From SAR202 cluster bacterium (GTDB lineage: Bacteria > Chloroflexota > Dehalococcoidia > Lucifugimonadales > UBA826), in NCBI GenBank assembly GCA_009392675.1, contig VFFY01000247.1:1-11362 (forward strand): a DNA stretch of 11,362 nucleotides, given 5' to 3'. The notes beneath the pieces were generated by a model that did no database searches, was not told the DNA's origin, and saw only the letters and a program-made list of their open reading frames with translations. Shown piece after piece: positions 6,808 through 11,362 of this stretch. Both the position numbers and the translations under genes were made by a program. Positions within the stretch are counted from its first letter, which is position 1. Every line of letters starts with the position of its first letter.

Positions 6808-7818
6808 TTAACTACCCGGTAATTTACTATCACTTACCAAGGATACAGCTGTATTGATTGATTCCATCATACTTATATGATCTGCTATTCCTTTACCAGC
6901 GATATCAAATGCCGTGCCATGATCTACAGAGGTTCTAATAAAAGGCAATCCAAGATTTACGCTCACACTTCTTTGCCAGTCATGCACCTTAATTGGGATA
7001 TGACCTTGATCATGGTACATAGCTATACATACATCATATTTACCATCAATATTTTGATTGAATACTGTGTCGGCAGGTATAGGGCCGGTAGCGTCAATTC
7101 CCATTGAACGAGCATCTTCAACAGCCGGCCCAATCTGTGTATGCTCTTCATCTCCTAATAAACCACCATCACTTGCATGTGGATTTAAAGCAGAAACTCC
7201 TATTCTGGGATTTGGAAACCCCCATTTCTGAAAATAGTCATGCGTTAGAGATATTTTTGCTAACACATTGTCGCGAGTTACATAATCACAGGCTATTCTA
7301 AGTGATCTATGGGTGGTCAAATGAACTACGCGCAAGACACCTGCCATGAGCATTGTGGCAACTTGACTTACTCCTGTCTGGCTTTGAAAAATTTCCATGT
7401 GCCCTATATCTTTGTGGCCTGCCAAGTTACAAGCTTCTTTATTAATTGGGGCTGTGCTTATAGCCTGTATCTGGCCCGAGGCCGCTAATTCACCAGCTTT
7501 GAGTATCCATTCCACAGAAGCTTTACCAGACTCGGCCGAAATCTGTCCATACTCTATTTTCTCAAAATCTAAATTATCTAGATCTAAAACATCAACAGTT
7601 TTTGCGTTCGTATTGATTTCCTCGACAGATGAAACCTGCCTTATCAAAACATCAGAATTTATCAAACTAAATGCCTGGCACATAGCTTCAGTATTTCCTA
7701 TGACAAAAGGGGTACATTTATCGTAAATACTGGCGTCTATTAAGGTCTTAGCAACTACTTCAGGGCCAATACCAGCCGAGTCCCCCATGGTAATAGCGAG
7801 AAGAGGCTTGTTATTCAT
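6808..7818 (-). CDS. pdxA: 4-hydroxythreonine-4-phosphate dehydrogenase family (PdxA)
   Basis: PdxA oxidises 4-phosphohydroxy-L-threonine in the DXP-dependent route to pyridoxal phosphate, using NAD and a divalent metal. The 336-residue protein has MGDSAGIGPE (11-20), TAPINKEA (122-129) and GHMEIF (139-144). The three metal-binding histidines are at His170 (TTHRSLR), His214 (NPHASDGG) and His269 (MYHDQGHIPIK). The end motif is TSVDHGTAFDIAGKG (296-310). Ser14 replaces the usual Pro of GDPAG. PdxA2-type paralogues act on threonate/erythronate phosphates beside a DUF1537 kinase; no such kinase is adjacent here, but no pdxJ is either, so the biosynthetic role is likely and not proven. An AGGA (7828-7831) lies nine bases before the ATG. 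The 133-base gap after nrdJ may hold its own promoter, which I could not identify. Confidence 0.9.
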   Translation of the reverse strand: MNNKPLLAITMGDSAGIGPEVVAKTLIDASIYDKCTPFVIGNTEAMCQAFSLINSDVLIRQVSSVEEINTNAKTVDVLDLDNLDFEKIEYGQISAESGKASVEWILKAGELAASGQIQAISTAPINKEACNLAGHKDIGHMEIFQSQTGVSQVATMLMAGVLRVVHLTTHRSLRIACDYVTRDNVLAKISLTHDYFQKWGFPNPRIGVSALNPHASDGGLLGDEEHTQIGPAVEDARSMGIDATGPIPADTVFNQNIDGKYDVCIAMYHDQGHIPIKVHDWQRSVSVNLGLPFIRTSVDHGTAFDIAGKGIADHISMMESINTAVSLVSDSKLPGS

Positions 7819-7951
7819 CGGTTAATGTCCTATTTATTTTCCAACGCAGGGCGTCATACATATTGCGAGCAGACAAAGCCTATACATCAGTCCCCTTCCA
7901 ACCTAAATGTTAGAGACGTACGGCTGCATTTCTATGTTTTTCTAAAAAGCC
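7819..7951 (-). other. nrdJ-pdxA intergenic gap
   Basis: This 133-base gap on the minus strand contains the AGGA ribosome-binding site of pdxA (7828-7831). I found no stable hairpin with a U-run after the nrdJ stop. A -10-like TATAGG with a poor -35 (TTTAGG, 17 bp away) is present but weak. Read-through from nrdJ is possible. Confidence 0.35.
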
Positions 7952-10438
7952 CTATTCGCATTTATTGTATCCACAGTCCGGACAACTTAAGCAGCCTTCT
8001 TGGTGAAGTAAATACCCAGAGCACTCCGGGCATTTAGCACCACTCGCGGTATTTGAGTTATCTTGCTGGTCGCTCTCTTTGTTTGTGGAGGGAAACAATC
8101 CTAATTGCGCCGAGCTTGAAACGCTATCAATTACATTGGTCCCATCGTTCGGGTTGGTTAGATGTCTACTTAAAGCCAAAGCGACGGCATCTGGGGCAGA
8201 CCTTACAAGGGTGCCTCCATCCCAAACAGGAACATCTGTAATACCTCTCAATTGATCCACTATTTGTGAAGGATCGATTCCAGCTCTCAATGCCATCGAC
8301 GACAGCCTTGCGATTGCCTCCAAATAGGCAGAATCGCTACTTCCTGATTTACCCAAATTGGCAAATACTTCAAATGGATGTCCTTCGTCGTCAAATGTTA
8401 TGTTGACAAACATCGTACCGTGGCCTGTTCTTACTCGATCTGTAACACCAGTTACTGACATTGGTCGCTGCCTTGGAACTTTCAGGTGATCTTCTTGATT
8501 TTCTTCTTCCTTAGATTTGGGTTTACCTGTTTCTAGAACCTGCATTGATTTAGATCCGTCTCTATACACAGTTACTGCTTTACATCCTGTTTCCCAAGCT
8601 AACCAGTATGCGTCTTTCACATCCTGTACAGTAGCCGAATTAGGCAAATTGATGGTTTTAGACACAGAATTAGTTACATGTTTTTGCCAAACCGATTGCA
8701 TTTTTACATGTGCTTCAGCCGAAACACTCATGGCCGTTCTGTACACGGCTGAATCCAAACCATGATTACCCATAATTCTTTCTGCATTTTCAGGATTTTC
8801 CACTATTTGTTTCAAAACTTCTCTAGCGGCTTCCTCAGTGCCTATAGCAGATTTCAAACTTTCAACAATTGAAGATGGTGAATCTAAAAGTCTAGAACTT
8901 GTACCTTCATGATCTTGCCATAACACATTTGACCACCAGGCCAAAGCGAAATGAGGTTCGATACCACTGGAACAACCAGCTATTCGACTAATTGTTCCGG
9001 TTGGTGCGATAGTTATTACACTTGCGTTTCTTACTGGGGGCATACCCCATTCCTTCAGTGCCGAATTCTCATACTCTGGAAAAGGTCCTCTTTCTTCGGC
9101 AACTCTGGCTGATTCGTCCCAAGCAGTCTTGTTCAAAAATCCTCCCAACTTGTCAGCAAGGCCCAAGGCTTCTTCTGAATCATAAGGTATCCCCATTCTA
9201 ACAAGAGCATCAGCCCAACCCATGACCCCTAGACCAATCCGACGGGTGTCCAAATTAACTTCACGCAACACAGGTAACGGAAATGAATTAACTTCAATCA
9301 CATCATTCAGAAAACGTACCCCGGTTCGAGTAGTTTCTTCCAAGGATTCCCAGTCAAAATCATTTCCTGTTATATGGGCATCAAGGTTAATTGATCCCAA
9401 ACAACAGTTTCCGTAGTTTTCTAAAAATTCCTCCCCGCAAGGGTTACTTGTTTTTATTTTACCCATTTGGGGATTAGGCGCTGTCTCCCAAACCCTGTCT
9501 GCAAACACTACCCCTGGGTCTCCAGTCTTCCATGCTGATTCGGCTATTTCGTTCCATAAATCACGTGCCTTAACTGTCCCTAACATTTCATTTGCAGGCC
9601 CGTCACCTGTATCTCTAGGATTAATGAGATTCCAATCGTCGTCATTTTCTACTGCTTTCATAAAATCGTCGGTTATTTGAACAGATATATTGAAATTTTG
9701 TAGAGTGTCATCACCATCTTTACAATGTATGAATTCTCTTATGTCAGGATGACTAATAATTAATTGCCCCATGTGGGCACCTAATCTAAAAGCTCCTTGG
9801 GTAAGAGTAGCCCCAACCGCTGAAAAAAGTTTCATCACTGCAATAGGTCCACACGCCTGTCCATGGGTGGTAGATATTCGATCCTGTTTTGGCCGCAAAT
9901 CTGATAATCCAAAACCAATGCCTCCTCCCCATTTTTCGATCATGGCTGCGTCATTAGCAACTTTCATTATGGATTGAATATTATCTTCTGGAGAAACAAC
10001 AAAGCAGGCTGACAAGCAACCTCTACCAGTACCGGCATTCACCAAAGTCGGAGAATTAGGCAGGAACTTCAGGTTGGACATTATTTCATAATACTTTTTC
10101 TCGTATTCGGCCTGCTTGACCTCTGGCTCTCCAAAAGCCACTGCATTTGCCACCCTTCTAAAAAGTCCTTCTGGATCTTCAATTGGGTTTCCATCATCAT
10201 CTCTTCTGAGGTACCGTTTTTCAATAATAAACCTGGCATTATCTGACAAAGGCAATCCATCGTTTTTGGCATTCTCATCCAATGCATCAATGCCACCTGA
10301 TTCTATTATTGTATTAGTCAGTGCTGCCGCCACCTCACCAGAAACCCCAACTGACTCCAAGGCTTTTACAACGTCTTCTCTAATTTCTTCCCTATCACCA
10401 CTATTTGAAGACCCTCCTGAAACTACTCCCTGAGTCAT
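7952..10438 (-). CDS. nrdJ: adenosylcobalamin-dependent (class II) ribonucleoside-diphosphate reductase
   Basis: The enzyme makes deoxyribonucleotides with a radical generated from adenosylcobalamin, needing neither oxygen nor a second subunit. The 828-residue protein has an N-terminal region of about 60 residues and then the ten-stranded barrel. It carries a redox Cys145 in GCLSACFV, the WGGGIGFG loop (170-177), and the active-site motif NPCGE (332-336, radical Cys334 and Glu336). NCCLGSIN follows at 344-351, with its cysteine partner likely Cys345 or Cys346. The APTGTISRIAGCSSGIEP segment spans 478-495. A variable acidic/basic linker (about 635-655) leads to a C-terminal domain. A cysteine-rich tail has CPEC (803-806), Cys816, CPDC (819-822) and penultimate Cys827, typical of zinc/redox-shuttle tails of NrdJ. 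GAGGAG (10447-10452) lies eight bases before the ATG. It lies 101 bases behind nrdR and has a candidate promoter of its own. I see no B12 riboswitch upstream. Confidence 0.98.
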   Translation of the reverse strand: MTQGVVSGGSSNSGDREEIREDVVKALESVGVSGEVAAALTNTIIESGGIDALDENAKNDGLPLSDNARFIIEKRYLRRDDDGNPIEDPEGLFRRVANAVAFGEPEVKQAEYEKKYYEIMSNLKFLPNSPTLVNAGTGRGCLSACFVVSPEDNIQSIMKVANDAAMIEKWGGGIGFGLSDLRPKQDRISTTHGQACGPIAVMKLFSAVGATLTQGAFRLGAHMGQLIISHPDIREFIHCKDGDDTLQNFNISVQITDDFMKAVENDDDWNLINPRDTGDGPANEMLGTVKARDLWNEIAESAWKTGDPGVVFADRVWETAPNPQMGKIKTSNPCGEEFLENYGNCCLGSINLDAHITGNDFDWESLEETTRTGVRFLNDVIEVNSFPLPVLREVNLDTRRIGLGVMGWADALVRMGIPYDSEEALGLADKLGGFLNKTAWDESARVAEERGPFPEYENSALKEWGMPPVRNASVITIAPTGTISRIAGCSSGIEPHFALAWWSNVLWQDHEGTSSRLLDSPSSIVESLKSAIGTEEAAREVLKQIVENPENAERIMGNHGLDSAVYRTAMSVSAEAHVKMQSVWQKHVTNSVSKTINLPNSATVQDVKDAYWLAWETGCKAVTVYRDGSKSMQVLETGKPKSKEEENQEDHLKVPRQRPMSVTGVTDRVRTGHGTMFVNITFDDEGHPFEVFANLGKSGSSDSAYLEAIARLSSMALRAGIDPSQIVDQLRGITDVPVWDGGTLVRSAPDAVALALSRHLTNPNDGTNVIDSVSSSAQLGLFPSTNKESDQQDNSNTASGAKCPECSGYLLHQEGCLSCPDCGYNKCE

Positions 10439-10515
10439 TAACGCTACTCCTCAATTTAACTTTTATTTAAACGTTTTCAAAATCTAGTAACTGTCAAAAC
10501 AGAACATTTGTACGG

Positions 10516-10544
10516 ATTATACACAGTCCTATCTTATTTTTAAA
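10516..10544 (-). promoter_or_regulatory. candidate nrdJ promoter
   Basis: On the minus strand TTTAAA (10544 to 10539, four of six matches to TTGACA) is followed after 17 bp by a perfect TATAAT (10521 to 10516). It lies at the very end of nrdR and just after it, about 80 bases before the nrdJ ATG. The spacing is ideal, which makes it stronger than other TATAAT matches in this AT-rich window. A dyad TGTA-N7-TACA overlaps the -10. Confidence 0.5.
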
Positions 10545-11094
10545 TTTGGGCTGTCGGTTTTTTGGGTTTCCTTCCTCTTTTTCTACGTCCCACTGGAGTC
10601 AATTCATCATCTTTAAGAAATGACAATTGGCTACTGGCCTCTTCCTTCTTAGGTTGCAACAGCGCATCGACTTCTTCTTTAAAGCTTTCTATATCCCTGA
10701 AATCTCTGTAAACACTAGCAAACCTTATGTAAGCTACCCTATCAAGATTGCGGAGACGTTCCATCACTAACTCACCTATTATCCTCGAGGACATTTCTGC
10801 CCTCCCTGCACTGGCCAAATATGTTTCGATCTCATCTATACCTTTTTCAATACTGCCGATCGGCAGTGGCCTTTTAGCGCAAGCATTTTTCATACTCGAC
10901 CATAGCTTATCTCTATTAAATTCCTCTCTCCTTCCATCTCTTTTAACCACGATAAGAGCTCTGGTTTGTATTCTTTCGTATGTTGTGAACCTAAGGCTAC
11001 AAGTCAAGCACTCTCTCCTCCTCCTTATGCTCTCGTCTGAATCTCTAGAATCTATCACTCTAGAATTTTCATTACTACAAAAAGGACAATACAT
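10540..11094 (-). CDS. nrdR: transcriptional repressor NrdR
   Basis: NrdR is the nucleotide-sensing repressor of ribonucleotide reductase genes. The 184-residue protein opens with a zinc ribbon, Cys3-x2-Cys6 and Cys29-x2-Cys32, with DSRDSDESIRRRREC between (15-29). An ATP-cone domain follows (about 46-136: VVKRDGRREEFNRDKL, later YIRFASVYRDF), which binds ATP/dATP and sets the oligomeric state. The start is certain because MYCPFC is the family's normal N-terminus. GGAG (11107-11110) lies 12 bases upstream, slightly far. The protein is longer than the usual 150-165 residues because of a basic tail, GRRKRGRKPKK (169-179), containing an AT-hook-like RGRKP. It is followed by its target nrdJ and preceded by two NrdR-box-like sites, implying autoregulation. 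Confidence 0.97.
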   Translation of the reverse strand: MYCPFCSNENSRVIDSRDSDESIRRRRECLTCSLRFTTYERIQTRALIVVKRDGRREEFNRDKLWSSMKNACAKRPLPIGSIEKGIDEIETYLASAGRAEMSSRIIGELVMERLRNLDRVAYIRFASVYRDFRDIESFKEEVDALLQPKKEEASSQLSFLKDDELTPVGRRKRGRKPKKPTAQI

Positions 11095-11155
11095 AAATTA
11101 AGCTGACTCCAGCACTCAAAAACACAAAAAGAACTACTGATAAACATCACAAAAC

Positions 11156-11171
11156 ACACTATAAATCGTGC
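11156..11171 (-). promoter_or_regulatory. NrdR box 1 (proximal)
   Basis: The plus-strand reading ACACTATAAATCGTGC matches about 13 of 16 positions of the known NrdR-box consensus (ACACwATATaTwGtGT, from memory). It lies 61 bases before the nrdR ATG. A minus-strand -10-like TATAGT (11163 to 11158) falls inside it, so binding would block initiation. Confidence 0.75.
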
Positions 11172-11186
11172 TACTGACGTGAGGTT

Positions 11187-11202
11187 ACGCTATATATTGA
11201 GG
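11187..11202 (-). promoter_or_regulatory. NrdR box 2 (distal)
   Basis: The plus-strand reading ACGCTATATATTGAGG matches about 13 of 16 NrdR-box positions, with a perfect core CTATATATTG. Its start is exactly 31 bp from that of box 1, three helical turns, the spacing typical of paired NrdR boxes. Confidence 0.75.
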
Positions 11203-11334
11203 TTTGAACAAGAAAGTCTCAAGGGGGAGAGATCATTGATTTTTAGAGATTTTTATACAGGAAAGGTAGGCTTAGGCACGAATGGAAAATTTCGGTCCTC
11301 TTTGAACAAAATTTCACAAAAGAGGATTCTAACA
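11203..11334 (+). promoter_or_regulatory. leader/upstream region of a divergent gene at the right edge
   Basis: This completes the 240-bp divergent region between nrdR and the next plus-strand gene. It contains a direct repeat GATTTTTA at 11238-11245 and 11248-11255 (period 10), with a -10-like TATACA beside it (11254-11259) but no good -35. The 3' part contains the hairpin described separately. I do not recognise a known riboswitch class. Confidence 0.35.
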
Positions 11335-11346
11335 ATGAAAATTTTC
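11285..11346 (+). promoter_or_regulatory. predicted two-stem hairpin hiding SD and start codon
   Basis: In the plus-strand RNA, GGTCCTCTTT (11294-11303) can pair with AAAGAGGATT (11319-11328): eight perfect pairs plus two G-U pairs around a 15-base loop. The 3' arm contains the Shine-Dalgarno AGAGGA. Outside it, GAAAATTT (11285-11292) can pair with AAATTTTC (11339-11346), the first codons of the gene. The ATG at 11335-11337 then sits in the 10-base internal loop. This was paired by eye with no energy calculation. Confidence 0.45.
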
Positions 11347-11362
11347 AAACAGGGTAATACCG
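11335..11362 (+). CDS. start of an unidentified gene (cut by window edge)
   Basis: An ATG at 11335 is preceded after eight bases by a strong Shine-Dalgarno AGAGGA (11321-11326) and opens a frame of nine codons, MKIFKQGNT, still open at the window end. The product cannot be identified from nine residues. It is divergent from nrdR and shares its upstream region, so NrdR could influence it. Confidence 0.5.

Noticed and set aside
9222..9977. Plus-strand frames antisense to nrdJ
   Set aside because: No ribosome-binding sites or domain motifs; they mirror the codon pattern of nrdJ.
10492..10497. Perfect minus-strand TTGACA as a second nrdJ -35
   Set aside because: The 15-19 bp positions downstream hold no -10-like hexamer (around AACGTT); the next TA-rich hexamer is 22 bp away.
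11203..11309. Repeat TTTGAACAA at 11203-11211 and 11301-11309
   Set aside because: A single 9-base repeat 98 bases apart in AT-rich DNA is expected by chance.
10439..11334. Adenosylcobalamin riboswitch upstream of nrdJ or nrdR
   Set aside because: I looked for the conserved B12-box and core elements in 10439-10539 and 11095-11334 and found none; the gaps are also short for that element.

Overview
The window is an A+T-leaning, gene-dense stretch of an ordinary bacterial chromosome. I see no mobile elements, CRISPR array, tRNA or rRNA. The gene set includes a B12-dependent class II ribonucleotide reductase with its NrdR repressor, two short-chain dehydrogenases, an orphan thiamine-diphosphate enzyme, and a biotin ligase without a DNA-binding domain. 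Together with the low G+C and compact spacing, this suggests a free-living, probably marine lineage such as SAR202-type Chloroflexota. That taxonomic guess is inference; no rRNA or other strong phylogenetic marker is present.

Layout. (1) Positions 1-3006, minus strand: a ThDP-dependent decarboxylase/acetolactate-synthase-like enzyme (3006 to 1366), then an intrinsic terminator and a possible new promoter, then a membrane-anchored thioredoxin (1252 to 632). The thioredoxin stop overlaps the start of an alpha/beta hydrolase that runs off the left edge. (2) Positions 3230-5629, plus strand: birA followed at short distances by two SDR genes. The first SDR has all catalytic motifs. The second has lost the catalytic Tyr and Lys and most of the nucleotide-binding glycines. 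(3) Positions 5716-11094, minus strand, in transcription order: nrdR, nrdJ, pdxA, proC, yggT. The last two overlap, and the gene cluster converges on the second SDR gene. (4) Positions 11095-11362: a divergent control region with two NrdR-box-like palindromes exactly 31 bp apart. Beyond it lies a plus-strand leader with a predicted hairpin that buries the Shine-Dalgarno of a gene whose first nine codons end the window.

How the parts work together. NrdR very probably represses its own transcription and that of nrdJ through the tandem boxes, while nrdJ also seems to have its own promoter. pdxA, proC and yggT are housekeeping functions (vitamin B6, proline, membrane organisation). The ThDP enzyme and the birA-SDR-SDR run are divergent across a 223-bp gap and could share a carbonyl/keto-acid pathway, but the substrates cannot be read from sequence. 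The most interesting signals are the active/inactive SDR pair, which resembles known heteromeric SDRs with a pseudoenzyme subunit, and the SD-sequestering leader at the right edge.
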